Source: Candidatus Rikenella faecigallinarum
GTDB taxonomy: Bacteria > Bacteroidota > Bacteroidia > Bacteroidales > Rikenellaceae
DNA: 64,000 bases
NCBI GenBank assembly: GCA_019113395.1
Contig: DXHL01000019.1
Span: forward strand, 96,811 to 160,810
Direction of reading: 5' to 3'
Position 1 is the first letter of the stretch. Each line of letters begins with the position of its first letter. Positions 9,429-18,399 of the stretch are shown piece after piece. The notes under the pieces are model-generated. The model did not search any database. It saw nothing but the letters and a program-made list of their open reading frames with translations, and was not told where the DNA came from. Position numbers and translations under genes: made by a program.

Positions 9429-11444
9429 ATGTTTCGTCGATTGTCTCACATCGTTTGTATCGTCCTGCTCGTCTGGGGAATCGGTAGCGCAGCAGCGGCT
9501 ACCGTATCGAAGCCTTTCACCATCCCCGAAATCCGCGAATGGAGTGCCGGGAAAGGGTATTTTCAACCGCGTGAAACTACGCGCATTGTCTGCAGCAGTT
9601 CGGCCTCGGCCGAACTGCTGCAGGTGGCCGAGCGTTTTGCCGAGGATTATGAGGTGATGTTCGGACAGCGGCTGCCCGTGGTCCAGGGACGGGGAACGAA
9701 GGGAGACTTTATTTTTGCTCTGGCCGATGACAAGGGACTGGGCGAAGAGGGTTACGCCGTGCGCATCACGGACCGTGTGCAGCTTACGGCTCCGACCACC
9801 CGCGGACTCTACTGGGGGACCCGCACGCTGCTCCAACTGGCCGACCAGAACGAAATGCAGACCCTGCCCAGCGGCACCATCCGCGACTGGCCCGACTACG
9901 CTTTTCGGGGGTTTATGCTTGACTGCGGACGAAAGTTTATCCCGCTCGACTACCTGCGGAAACTGGTCCGCATCATGGCCTACTACAAGTTGAACGTCCT
10001 CCAAATCCACCTCAACGACAACGGCTTCAAACAGTACTACGAACACAACTGGGACAAGACCTACTCGGCCTTTCGCCTCGAATCGGAGACCTTCCCGGGG
10101 CTCACGGCCCGCGACGGGTCGTACTCCAAACGGGAGTTCATCGACCTGCAGCAAGAGGCGGCAGCCTGCGGCGTGGAGATAATCCCCGAGATTGACATTC
10201 CGGCTCACTCCTTGGCCTTCACACAATACATGCCCGAAATCGGCAGCCGTGAGTACGGCATGGACCACCTCGACCTTTTTGCGCCGGAGACCTACCGTTT
10301 CGCCGATGCCCTCTTTCGGGAGTACCTGACGGGCGACGAACCGGTCTTTATCGGCCCGCGCGTCCACATCGGAACCGACGAATATTCGAATGCCCGCAAA
10401 GAGGTGGTCGAACAGTTCCGCGCCTTTACGGACCACTACATTCGCCTGGTCGAAGAGCTGGGGAAACAGGCCGTGGTGTGGGGAGCGCTGACCCATGCGG
10501 CGGGAGAAACTCCCGTAAAGGCCGACAGCGTGATTATGAGCGCCTGGTACAACGGATATGCCGACCCGGCGGCCATGATGGAGGCGGGCTACAAACTGGT
10601 AAGCATTCCGGACGGGATGGTTTACATTGTGCCTGCAGCGGGCTATTACCACGACTATCTGAACGAAGCCTACCTCTACGACCACTGGACACCCGCACAT
10701 ATTGGACAGGCCGTTTTTGAGGAGCGACACCCTTCGATACTCGGCGGCATGTTTGCCGTGTGGAACGACCATGTGGGGAACGGCATCTCGGTCAAAGACA
10801 TCCATCATCGGCTTTTCCCTGCCCTGCAGACCCTGTCGGCCAAGATGTGGGACGGAACCCATGTTTCATTCGCTTATCCCGTGTTCAACAGCCTCCGCCA
10901 GCCGCTGGCCGAAGCCCCCGGGATTAACGAACGGGCACGGATTGGGCTGACTCCGACGTGTGTCTACACGCAGGCCGAGGTGCAGCCCGGCGACACACTC
11001 CCTTTTGCGGAGATTGGCTACGACTATACGGTCAGTTTCGACATCGAGGGAGGCCATGAAAGTCTAGGAGCCGTTCTGTTCCGCTCGCCGAACGCCACCT
11101 TCTACCTGAGCGACCCCATTGGCGGGATGATGGGCTTTGCACGCGACGGATACCTCAACACCTTCCGTTATCGGGTGCTGCCGGGCGAAAAGGCACACAT
11201 CCGTATCGAGGGTGACAACCGCAGCACATCCCTCTATGTCAATGACCGCCTGGTCGAGGAGATGAACATCCAGCGGCGCTACTACAACAGCGGCCGCGAC
11301 TCGATGAACTATGTCCGCACGCTGGTCTTCCCGCTGGAGGTGGCGGGTCGTTTCAACAGCCGCATCCACAACCTCACAATAGAGAACTACCGGGTGAGCC
11401 GCTCTGCGTCTCCCGCCCGAAAAGAGGAGACCCCCGCCCGATGA
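9429..11444 (+). CDS. Beta-N-acetylhexosaminidase, GH20
   Basis: Exported glycosidase cleaving terminal GlcNAc or GalNAc residues from glycans, 671 residues. ATG 9429 is used because it opens a signal peptide (MFRRLSHIVCIVLLVWGIGSAAA); the track start 33 nt earlier would lie within the promoter. A GH20b-like N-terminal domain (to about 150) precedes the barrel, which has RGFMLDCGRKFIP, HLNDNGF and the catalytic Asp-Glu pair in HIGTDEYSN (D317-E318) needed for substrate-assisted catalysis. The last 200 residues form a concanavalin/LamG-like sandwich. Its stop overlaps the start of the downstream ABC ATPase (ATGA), an unusual partner for a glycosidase. Confidence 0.92.
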   Translation: MFRRLSHIVCIVLLVWGIGSAAAATVSKPFTIPEIREWSAGKGYFQPRETTRIVCSSSASAELLQVAERFAEDYEVMFGQRLPVVQGRGTKGDFIFALADDKGLGEEGYAVRITDRVQLTAPTTRGLYWGTRTLLQLADQNEMQTLPSGTIRDWPDYAFRGFMLDCGRKFIPLDYLRKLVRIMAYYKLNVLQIHLNDNGFKQYYEHNWDKTYSAFRLESETFPGLTARDGSYSKREFIDLQQEAAACGVEIIPEIDIPAHSLAFTQYMPEIGSREYGMDHLDLFAPETYRFADALFREYLTGDEPVFIGPRVHIGTDEYSNARKEVVEQFRAFTDHYIRLVEELGKQAVVWGALTHAAGETPVKADSVIMSAWYNGYADPAAMMEAGYKLVSIPDGMVYIVPAAGYYHDYLNEAYLYDHWTPAHIGQAVFEERHPSILGGMFAVWNDHVGNGISVKDIHHRLFPALQTLSAKMWDGTHVSFAYPVFNSLRQPLAEAPGINERARIGLTPTCVYTQAEVQPGDTLPFAEIGYDYTVSFDIEGGHESLGAVLFRSPNATFYLSDPIGGMMGFARDGYLNTFRYRVLPGEKAHIRIEGDNRSTSLYVNDRLVEEMNIQRRYYNSGRDSMNYVRTLVFPLEVAGRFNSRIHNLTIENYRVSRSASPARKEETPAR

Positions 11445-12412
11445 TTGAAGCCAAAGGGATAACCAAACGCCGAGGGCAGACGCTGGCACTGGAAAACGTA
11501 TCGCTCAGCGTTCCCGCAGGCTCCATCCACGGCCTGATAGGGGCGGTGGGAGCGGGGAAAAGTACGCTCTTCGAGATACTGGTGACCCTGCTTCGTCCCG
11601 ACAGTGGAGAAGCTACGGTGGGAGGGTACGACATTGCCCGGGAGTGGCGCGCAGTGCGACGGACGGTGGGGTATATGCCTGCTGTCTTTTCGCTTTACGG
11701 AGACCTCACAGTGGCTGAAAATCTGCGCTTCTTTGCCCGCATCTACCATCAGGACCCGACTCACATCCGAAAATTGGTGGGCGAGATTTGGTCGCAAATC
11801 GAGCCCTTCTCGAACCGCCCCGCAGCACACCTCTCGGGAGGCATGAAACAGAAACTGGCTCTCTGCTGCGCCATGGTACACGACCCGCAGGTGCTGATGC
11901 TCGACGAACCCACCACGGGCGTAGACCCCACCTCGCGCCATGAGTTTTGGACGGCGCTGCACCGATTGGCCGACCAGGGAAAGACCATCCTGGTCTCGAC
12001 CTCCTACATGGACGAGGCGGCACAATGCGACCGCATCACCCTGCTGCACGAGGGGAGTACGCTGGCCACGTTGGCTCCGCACGAAGCTCCGGACCTCTAT
12101 CACGGCACCCTGTACGAAATCACGCTGCAGGAGGGGAGCCTCGGGAGTGAGAGACTGCTGCCGCTGCTGCGCGACTGGTCGCTGAGCCGCGGCTGCTACT
12201 CCTTCGGCGACCGCATCCACCTGAGCATCGCCCTGCCCGATATCCGCACCGAAACCGTCGAGAGCTACCTCCGCGGACAGGGTGTTTCCGTAGAGGGCCT
12301 GCATATTGTCCCCGTCCGTCCATCGGTCGAAGACCTCTTTATACAACTCGCCTCGAAGGGCGAAACCACCGACTCGCTGAACCCCGATACAACAAACGCC
12401 TTGCATGCCTAA
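11441..12412 (+). CDS. ABC-2 exporter ATPase subunit 1 (YbhF N-half-like)
   Basis: Nucleotide-binding subunit of an ABC-2 type exporter, 323 residues, cytosolic side of the inner membrane. Walker A GAVGAGKST, signature LSGGMKQKL, Walker B VLMLDEPTTGVD, and an H-loop region modified to STSYMDEA. Residues 230-310 form a regulatory C-terminal extension as in drug and antibiotic ABC ATPases. Its start overlaps the stop of GH20 by 4 nt and its end overlaps the next ATPase by 8 nt, so translation is coupled. In E. coli YbhF the two ATPase halves are fused; here they are separate genes. Confidence 0.93.
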   Translation: MIEAKGITKRRGQTLALENVSLSVPAGSIHGLIGAVGAGKSTLFEILVTLLRPDSGEATVGGYDIAREWRAVRRTVGYMPAVFSLYGDLTVAENLRFFARIYHQDPTHIRKLVGEIWSQIEPFSNRPAAHLSGGMKQKLALCCAMVHDPQVLMLDEPTTGVDPTSRHEFWTALHRLADQGKTILVSTSYMDEAAQCDRITLLHEGSTLATLAPHEAPDLYHGTLYEITLQEGSLGSERLLPLLRDWSLSRGCYSFGDRIHLSIALPDIRTETVESYLRGQGVSVEGLHIVPVRPSVEDLFIQLASKGETTDSLNPDTTNALHA

Positions 12413-13175
12413 TTCCACCATTACCGCTCAAGCCCTCACGCGTCGTTTCGGCAGCTTCACGGCTGTGGATGCGCTCACCTTTTCGGTCGAGCGGGGGGAG
12501 GTATTCGGCTTTTTGGGAGCAAACGGAGCCGGGAAAACAACCGCCATCCGGATGTTGTGCGGTTTGCTGAAGCCGACCTCGGGGAGCGCTCTGGTGGCAG
12601 GGTATGACGTAGCCCGACACCCCGAACAGGTCAAACGACGCATCGGGTACATGAGCCAACGGTTTTCGCTCTACGACGACCTCACCGTACACGAAAACCT
12701 CCAAACCTTTGGCACCATCTATGGGTTAGGGCGTTCGGCTCTGCGCGAACGAATCGCGGAGATGTACCGCCGACTCGAGATGGAGCCGCTCCGAGGCCGA
12801 ATGGTGGGGAGTCTGCCCCCGGGGTGGAAACAGAAAATTGCGTTGGCAGCGGCCATGCTGCACCGCCCGCAGGTACTGTTTCTGGACGAGCCGACCGGCG
12901 GCGTGGACCCGCTCGGACGGCGCAACTTTTGGGAGTTGATATTGGATGCAGCCGCCGAGGGGACTACCGTACTGGTCACCACTCACTACCTGGACGAAGC
13001 CCTCTACTGCCACCGTACGCTTATCATGGCCGACGGACAGATGAAAGCGCTCGACTCTCCGCGCCGCCTGATGGAGCAGCACGGGGTCAGCACCATGGAT
13101 GAACTTTTTGGCCGCCTCATACGACCCCAAGACTCGGCCGCAAACCACGCTACACCCTCATCGGAACAACCATAG
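12405..13175 (+). CDS. ABC-2 exporter ATPase subunit 2 (YbhF C-half-like)
   Basis: Second nucleotide-binding subunit, 256 residues. Walker A GANGAGKTT and Walker B VLFLDEPTGGVD are intact, and the H-loop is TTHYLDEA. The signature is degenerate (LPPGWKQKIAL in place of LSGGQ). If the two ATPases pair, one ATP site uses the normal signature of subunit 1 and the other uses LPPGW. It overlaps the preceding ATPase and is followed after 2 nt by the permease, so all are one transcription unit. Homology to the second half of YbhF is inferred from motif style and gene order. Confidence 0.93.
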   Translation: MPNSTITAQALTRRFGSFTAVDALTFSVERGEVFGFLGANGAGKTTAIRMLCGLLKPTSGSALVAGYDVARHPEQVKRRIGYMSQRFSLYDDLTVHENLQTFGTIYGLGRSALRERIAEMYRRLEMEPLRGRMVGSLPPGWKQKIALAAAMLHRPQVLFLDEPTGGVDPLGRRNFWELILDAAAEGTTVLVTTHYLDEALYCHRTLIMADGQMKALDSPRRLMEQHGVSTMDELFGRLIRPQDSAANHATPSSEQP

Positions 13176-13177
13176 CC

Positions 13178-14308
13178 ATGCAGAGCAGTTTTGTCACATT
13201 CATGAACAAAGAGTGGCGCCACATCCTGCGGGAGCGGCGAACACTGGTGATGATTTTTGCCATTCCGCTGGCCCTGGTGCTGCTTTTCGGCTACGTGATT
13301 TCGACCGACATCGACCACACGCCGATTGCCGTATTGGACTCATCGCACGGCGACCCCCTGGCACGAAAACTGATGCACAAACTCTCGGCAGCCGACCAGT
13401 TTCACATTGTGGACCAGGTGAATTGCGAAGCCGACATCGACCGCGCCTTCAAACGGGGAGTGGTGAAGATGGTGGTGGTCATTCCGTCGGACATCGGTTC
13501 CGACGCACGCCGATACGGAGGAGCAGAGGTGCAACTGGTGACTGACGCTTCGGACCTGAATGTGGCAACCACCGTGATTAGCTATGCCACGGCCATTATC
13601 TCCGACCTCAACGCCGAACTCAATACCCAGGCGGGTCATTTGACGGCTGACCAGCCCGTGCTGCGAACCAACGTGCGGATGATGTACAACCCGGAACTCA
13701 AATCGGCCTATATGTTCGTCCCGGGGGTGATTGCCCTGATTGTGATGATTGTGGCCGCCATGATGACCTCCGTGACACTGGCACGCGAAAAAGAGAGCGG
13801 TACGCTCCGCCTGCTGACCGTGTCGCCGCTCAAGGCGCACACGATTGTACTGGGGAAAATGGTCCCCTACTTTATCCTCACCGCCGTCATTACCGGGCTG
13901 ATTATGGTGCTCGGCACGTGGGTCTTCGAGGTGCCGTGCTACGGCACGCTGTGGGGAGTGGCGCTGCTCTGCTCGCTCTTTATCCTCGCAGCCATCGCCC
14001 TCGGCATCCTCATCTCGTCGCTGGTCAAAACCCAACAGTCGGCCCTCACCTCGTCGCTGCTTGGGCTTTTCCTGCCGACTATGCTCCTCTCGGGCTTCAT
14101 CTTCCCCATCAGCAACATGCCGCAGGTGATGCAGGGACTTTGTCAGGTGGTGCCCGCCACCTGGTTTATCGAAGGCATCAAGGGACTGATGCTCAAGGGA
14201 CAGACCGTCACAGAACTCTGGCTGCCGATGACCGTGCTGGGCGGAATGACCCTCGTACTGGGCGGAGGGGCACTCTGGATGTTCGCCCGCCGTACACGAC
14301 CCCGATAG
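13178..14308 (+). CDS. ABC-2 type permease (YbhR/YbhS-like)
   Basis: Membrane subunit of the exporter, 376 residues. It has the ABC2_membrane_3 layout: cytosolic start with KEWRHILRERRTL, TM1 (MIFAIPLALVLLFGYVI), a large extracytoplasmic domain (about 45-180) and five TM helices at the C-terminus, including KTQQSALTSSLLGLFLPTMLLSGFIFP. YbhR and YbhS form a pair in E. coli; only one permease is encoded here, so it may work as a homodimer. The substrate is unknown; drugs, cations or lipid-linked molecules are possible. Confidence 0.92.
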   Translation: MQSSFVTFMNKEWRHILRERRTLVMIFAIPLALVLLFGYVISTDIDHTPIAVLDSSHGDPLARKLMHKLSAADQFHIVDQVNCEADIDRAFKRGVVKMVVVIPSDIGSDARRYGGAEVQLVTDASDLNVATTVISYATAIISDLNAELNTQAGHLTADQPVLRTNVRMMYNPELKSAYMFVPGVIALIVMIVAAMMTSVTLAREKESGTLRLLTVSPLKAHTIVLGKMVPYFILTAVITGLIMVLGTWVFEVPCYGTLWGVALLCSLFILAAIALGILISSLVKTQQSALTSSLLGLFLPTMLLSGFIFPISNMPQVMQGLCQVVPATWFIEGIKGLMLKGQTVTELWLPMTVLGGMTLVLGGGALWMFARRTRPR

Positions 14309-14361
14309 ACGATGCTACACAACATACTATTTGGCGTATAATCACGTTAGAAAATAAAAAC

Positions 14362-14709
14362 ATGGACAGAGAAGAATCAACCCGGCAACAGAAAGTCGGA
14401 CGACAGATACAGAAAGACATCAGCGACATTTTTCTGAAGGAGGCGCGACACCTCGTACAGGGAGTTATGGTTACCGTTTCGAAGGTGCGGGTCAGCCCCG
14501 ACCTGACCTTTGCGAAGGTCTATCTGAGCATCTTCCCCTTCGACAAGGGCGAAACGACTCTCGCCACCCTCAAGGAGAACATCCCGATGATACGTTACGA
14601 ACTGGGGAAACGCGTGCGGAACCAGTTGCGGACAGTGCCCGAAGTGGCTTTTGCCCTCGACGATTCGCTGGAATACGTAGACCGCATCGAAAAACTGATA
14701 AAAGCGTAA
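14362..14709 (+). CDS. rbfA: Ribosome-binding factor A
   Basis: Small KH-domain protein (115 residues) that binds the 30S subunit and helps mature the 5' end of 16S rRNA. RbfA features are RQIQKDISDIFLKEARHL at the N-terminus, VTVSKVRVSPDLTFAKVYLSIF, and RYELGKRVRNQLRTVPEVAFALDDSLEYVDRIEKLI at the end. The track ORF begins at 13918 inside the permease in another frame; ATG 14362 gives the normal family length. A 53-nt gap separates it from the exporter operon, and a 65-nt gap with a small hairpin separates it from the next GH20. Confidence 0.95.
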   Translation: MDREESTRQQKVGRQIQKDISDIFLKEARHLVQGVMVTVSKVRVSPDLTFAKVYLSIFPFDKGETTLATLKENIPMIRYELGKRVRNQLRTVPEVAFALDDSLEYVDRIEKLIKA

Positions 14710-14719
14710 CACACACCTC

Positions 14720-14748
14720 GGAGCCTCCATCGCTCTACACGAGGCTCC
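14720..14748 (+). terminator. Hairpin after rbfA
   Basis: An 8-bp perfect stem (GGAGCCTC/GAGGCTCC) with a 13-nt loop and no T-run. A weak terminator at best. Confidence 0.35.
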
Positions 14749-14773
14749 TCACCCGTCACACAAACCGACCCTT

Positions 14774-17080
14774 ATGCAACGCTCCCGCTCTTTCCTGCGC
14801 ATGGTGCTGGCCTTAGCCAGCGCGTGGACGGTAACCGCCTGCGGAACACAGGAGGTTACTCCGCCTGCCGTTCATATCATTCCCCAACCGGCCTCAATCA
14901 CCACCGGGCAAGGCGTTTTCAAACTCAAAAGCGGCATGACCATTGCCGCCGACTCCTCGCTGGAGCGGGTAGCCGACTACCTCGACCAGACACTGCGCAA
15001 CACCTCAGCCCTGCAAATGGAACGGGCAGAGGCGGGCGAGGCGGGCAACATCAACCTGCGGCTGGGGCTCGACCATCCGAGTCGGGAGGCTTATACGCTG
15101 ACGGTCGATGCCGACGGAATAACGATTCAGGGGGCAACGCCTCGGGGTGTGCAGATGGGTATTGCCACGCTGCGGCAGCTGATTCCGTTGGATTCGCGCG
15201 ACAGCCGTATTCCCTACGTGACGATAAGCGACGCGCCACGCTTCGAGTGGCGCGGCGCCCTGCTCGACGTCAGCCGACACTTCTACACGCCGGAGCAGGT
15301 CAAACGGTTCCTCGACCTGATGGCCCGCTACAAGCTCAACAAATTCCACTGGCACTTGACCGACGACCAGGGGTGGCGCATCGAAATCAAGCAATATCCG
15401 CTGCTGACCGAACGGGGCGCATGGCGAAAGTTGAACAGCCAGGACAGCACCTGCCTCGAGATGGCGGCACGGGAAGAGAACCCCGACATGCTGCTGCCGC
15501 AGGAGTTGATGCGGGTCGTGGATGGCGATACACTCTACGGCGGATACTATACCCAGCAGGAGATTCGCGACATTGTGGCCTATGCGGCCGAACGCGGTAT
15601 TGACGTCATTCCCGAACTCGATATGCCGGGACACCTGATGGGGGCCCAACAGGGCTACCCGTGGATAACCTGCACCGGAGAGTCGAGCTGGGGCAAGAGT
15701 TTCTCGTCGCCCTTGTGCCCGGGAAAAGACTCGGCTCTGATGTTCGTCAAAAATGTCTATAGCGAAGTCTTTTCGCTCTTCCCCTACCGCTACGTGCACC
15801 TGGGCGCCGACGAGGTCGAAAAGACCAACTGGAAACAGTGCCCCGACTGTCAGGCCCGTATCAAAAAGTATGACCTAAAGGACGAAAACGGTCTTCAGGC
15901 CTGGTTCGTGCACGACATGGAACGCCACTTCAACGCCAACGGCAAACAACTTATCGGCTGGGACGAGATTGTGGAGGGCGGTTTATCCCCGACGGCAACG
16001 ATTACGTGGTGGCGCGACTGGGCGCCGACCGCCGTCCCGACCGCAACGGCTCAGGGCAATCAGGTTATCCTGTGCCCCGATTTTCTGCTCTATCTGGACT
16101 TTATCGAGCAGCCGAACGACCTGCGGCGCATCTACGAAACCGAACCTACGACCTACCGTGCCGACTGGAATCTCACTCCCGAACAGCAACGGAACATTTG
16201 GGGTGTGCAGGCCAACATATGGTGCGAACGCATCCCGAGCGAACGGCGGATGCAGTATCAGGCGCTGCCGCGGCTGCTGGCCTTGAGCGAGATGGGCTGG
16301 AGTCGGCCCGAGGTGAAGTCGTGGGAAGATTTCGAGCAGCGTTTTGCGGTTCAGGTCGATTATTTTGACCGCCACGGCATCAACTACCGCATCCCGACGC
16401 TGACGGGTTTCAACGACCTGAATGTGTTTGTAGATACGGCGATTGTCGAGGTGAAGAGCCTGCTGCCGAACATCACCATTCGCTATACGACGGACGGAAC
16501 AACGCCTACGGCTGAATCGGCGGTATACCAGGAGCCGCTCACCGTTACCGAGAGCCGGACGCTGCAATTCCGCCCGTTCCGACCAGACGGCACGGCCGGA
16601 GAGACGCAAAAGGCCGAGTATCGCAAAGAACCGCTATCGGCAGCGCGGACACTGCCCGACGAGGAAGAGATGGAAACAGGAATTCGGATGATGTATCACG
16701 AGTTCAAGGGTCGGCGCTGCGAGGAGATTGCCGATGCCAAGGTTGTACGTCGTTATACGCTGGACAGCATTACCATTCCCTCACGGATTCATGAGTGGTT
16801 GGGCTTAATTTATAGCGGGTGGTTCGAGGTACCCACGGACGGGGTTTACACGTTTGCCCTGACCTCGAACGACGGGTCACGCCTCTGGATTGACGACCAA
16901 CTGATTATTGACAACGACGGCCCCCACAGCGAGATACGCAAAACGGGACAACGCGCCCTGGCCAAAGGGTGGCACGAGGTGCGGGTCGAATACTTCGACA
17001 TGAACAACGGCGGCATGGTTTCGCTGCAGTGGGCGCCTCCGGGCGAGGCATTGCGGACCATGACCGGTTTTATGCACTAA
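14774..17080 (+). CDS. Beta-N-acetylhexosaminidase GH20 with PA14 domain, lipoprotein
   Basis: Glycan-degrading hexosaminidase of 768 residues. A lipobox (VTAC, Cys23) indicates a lipoprotein, probably periplasmic or at the cell surface. The GH20b domain (about 30-150) ends at RQLIPLDSRDS; the GH20 barrel follows with RGALLDVSRHF, HWHLTDDQGWRIEI and the catalytic pair in HLGADEVEK (D346-E347). A CHB_HEX_C-like domain (IRYTTDGTTPT, about 560-610) and a C-terminal PA14 carbohydrate-binding domain (about 640-765; DGVYTFALTSNDGSRLWIDDQ) follow. This architecture is common in mucin-degrading Bacteroidota. It is distinct from the shorter GH20 at 9429 and is probably a separate transcription unit after rbfA. 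Confidence 0.95.
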   Translation: MQRSRSFLRMVLALASAWTVTACGTQEVTPPAVHIIPQPASITTGQGVFKLKSGMTIAADSSLERVADYLDQTLRNTSALQMERAEAGEAGNINLRLGLDHPSREAYTLTVDADGITIQGATPRGVQMGIATLRQLIPLDSRDSRIPYVTISDAPRFEWRGALLDVSRHFYTPEQVKRFLDLMARYKLNKFHWHLTDDQGWRIEIKQYPLLTERGAWRKLNSQDSTCLEMAAREENPDMLLPQELMRVVDGDTLYGGYYTQQEIRDIVAYAAERGIDVIPELDMPGHLMGAQQGYPWITCTGESSWGKSFSSPLCPGKDSALMFVKNVYSEVFSLFPYRYVHLGADEVEKTNWKQCPDCQARIKKYDLKDENGLQAWFVHDMERHFNANGKQLIGWDEIVEGGLSPTATITWWRDWAPTAVPTATAQGNQVILCPDFLLYLDFIEQPNDLRRIYETEPTTYRADWNLTPEQQRNIWGVQANIWCERIPSERRMQYQALPRLLALSEMGWSRPEVKSWEDFEQRFAVQVDYFDRHGINYRIPTLTGFNDLNVFVDTAIVEVKSLLPNITIRYTTDGTTPTAESAVYQEPLTVTESRTLQFRPFRPDGTAGETQKAEYRKEPLSAARTLPDEEEMETGIRMMYHEFKGRRCEEIADAKVVRRYTLDSITIPSRIHEWLGLIYSGWFEVPTDGVYTFALTSNDGSRLWIDDQLIIDNDGPHSEIRKTGQRALAKGWHEVRVEYFDMNNGGMVSLQWAPPGEALRTMTGFMH

Positions 17081-17137
17081 CCTGCCTGTCCCAACGACTT
17101 TTCACCCAACACTCACTGACCCTAAAGACATACGGAG

Positions 17138-17797
17138 ATGAAATTCTTTTTGGACACCGCCAACCTCGAGCAGATACGTGAGGGGATGGCACTCGGCATT
17201 ATCGATGGCGTAACGACCAATCCCTCGTTGATGGCCAAGGAGGGTATTGAAGGTACGGAGGCCGTGCGGGCACACTATCGGCGCATCTGCGAACTGGTAC
17301 AGGGGGATGTGAGCGCCGAGGTGCTGAGCACGGATTACGAGGGGATGATTGCCGAGGGAGCCGCTCTGGCGGCGCTCGATGAACACATCGTGGTGAAGGT
17401 GCCCTGCACCGAAGCGGGGATTCGGGCTATCCGCCACTTTGCCAATCGGAATATCAGCACAAACTGCACGCTGATATTCTCGTTGGGACAGGCCGTACTG
17501 GCAGCTAAGGCGGGGGCTTCATACGTATCGCCTTTCGTGGGCCGGCTGGACGACATCTCGGAAGATGGCGTGGGGCTGGTAGCCTCGATTGTCGAGACAT
17601 TCCAGACTTACGGTTACGACCGAAACTGCCAGGTGCTGGCGGCCTCGATACGCCACACGCGCCACATCATCGACTGCATGGAGGTAGGAGCCGACGTGGT
17701 GACCTCGCCGTTGAAAGCGATTTTGGGACTGCTGCAACACCCGCTGACAGACAAGGGGCTGGCGCAATTTGTGCGCGACAGCGAAAAATTGCGGTAG
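17138..17797 (+). CDS. Fructose-6-phosphate aldolase/transaldolase-like
   Basis: Small class I aldolase of the FSA/TalC subfamily, 219 residues. The start MKFFLDTANLEQIREG and DGVTTNPSLMAKEG are typical, and the Schiff-base Lys lies in VVKVPCTEAG. FSA-type proteins either cleave fructose 6-phosphate or act as short transaldolases in the pentose phosphate pathway; motifs alone do not decide. A weak SD-like ACGGAG precedes the ATG. It follows GH20 after 57 nt and ends before a strong hairpin terminator. Confidence 0.92.
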   Translation: MKFFLDTANLEQIREGMALGIIDGVTTNPSLMAKEGIEGTEAVRAHYRRICELVQGDVSAEVLSTDYEGMIAEGAALAALDEHIVVKVPCTEAGIRAIRHFANRNISTNCTLIFSLGQAVLAAKAGASYVSPFVGRLDDISEDGVGLVASIVETFQTYGYDRNCQVLAASIRHTRHIIDCMEVGADVVTSPLKAILGLLQHPLTDKGLAQFVRDSEKLR

Positions 17798-17842
17798 TTC
17801 CGCACGGGACAATACATTCGGGGCAATACCCCTCATACCGCA

Positions 17843-17878
17843 GCGGGGGCGATACACACTCTTGTGTATCGCCCCCGC
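17843..17878. terminator. Bidirectional hairpin terminator
   Basis: A perfect 16-bp stem (GCGGGGGCGATACACA and its complement) with a CTCT loop lies between the convergent transaldolase and dCMP deaminase genes. There is no long T-run on either side. Confidence 0.8.
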
Positions 17879-17904
17879 CACTGTTTATGGCCTTCCACGG
17901 TAGG

Positions 17905-18348
17905 TTACGGCAGCGCCTCCTCCGATACCTTCACCACCTCGATGCCCGCACGCTCCAACAACTCCACCCCGTCCCGCGAATGGTAGTCGTCACAAAAGAC
18001 CACACGCCGTATCCCCGCCTGAATAATCAGTTTAGCACACTCGATACAGGGCGATGCCGTCACATACAACGTCGCCCCGAGCGAACTGTTGTTCGACTTG
18101 GCCACCTTGGTAATGGCATTGGCCTCGGCGTGCAGCACATAGGGTTTGGTGAGCCCCGTTGCCTCGTCCTCACACACGTTCTCAAAGCCCTGCGGCGTAC
18201 CGTTGTACCCGTCCGAGATAATCATCTTGTCGCGCACAATCAGTGCCCCCACCTGCCGCCGCACGCAATAGGAGTTCTCGGCCCATATCCGCGCCATGCG
18301 GATATAGCGGCTGTCGAGCAATCGTTGTTTCTGTTCCTGATATCCCAT
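17905..18348 (-). CDS. dCMP deaminase family protein
   Basis: Zinc-dependent deoxycytidylate deaminase (147 residues) converting dCMP to dUMP for thymidylate synthesis. Zn ligands and catalytic Glu are in HAEANAI, with the two Cys in PCIECAKLI. The N-terminal RYIRMARIWAENSYCVRRQVGALIVRDK and SDGYNGTPQGFEN are characteristic of the ComEB/dCMP deaminase group. It follows the threonine dehydrogenase gene after 51 nt on the same strand and is probably cotranscribed with it. Confidence 0.93.
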   Translation of the reverse strand: MGYQEQKQRLLDSRYIRMARIWAENSYCVRRQVGALIVRDKMIISDGYNGTPQGFENVCEDEATGLTKPYVLHAEANAITKVAKSNNSSLGATLYVTASPCIECAKLIIQAGIRRVVFCDDYHSRDGVELLERAGIEVVKVSEEALP

Positions 18349-18399
18349 CTGTCAAGAAAAGGGTATTATATGCCCTGTCGTATCGTAAGGTCTCGCGGA

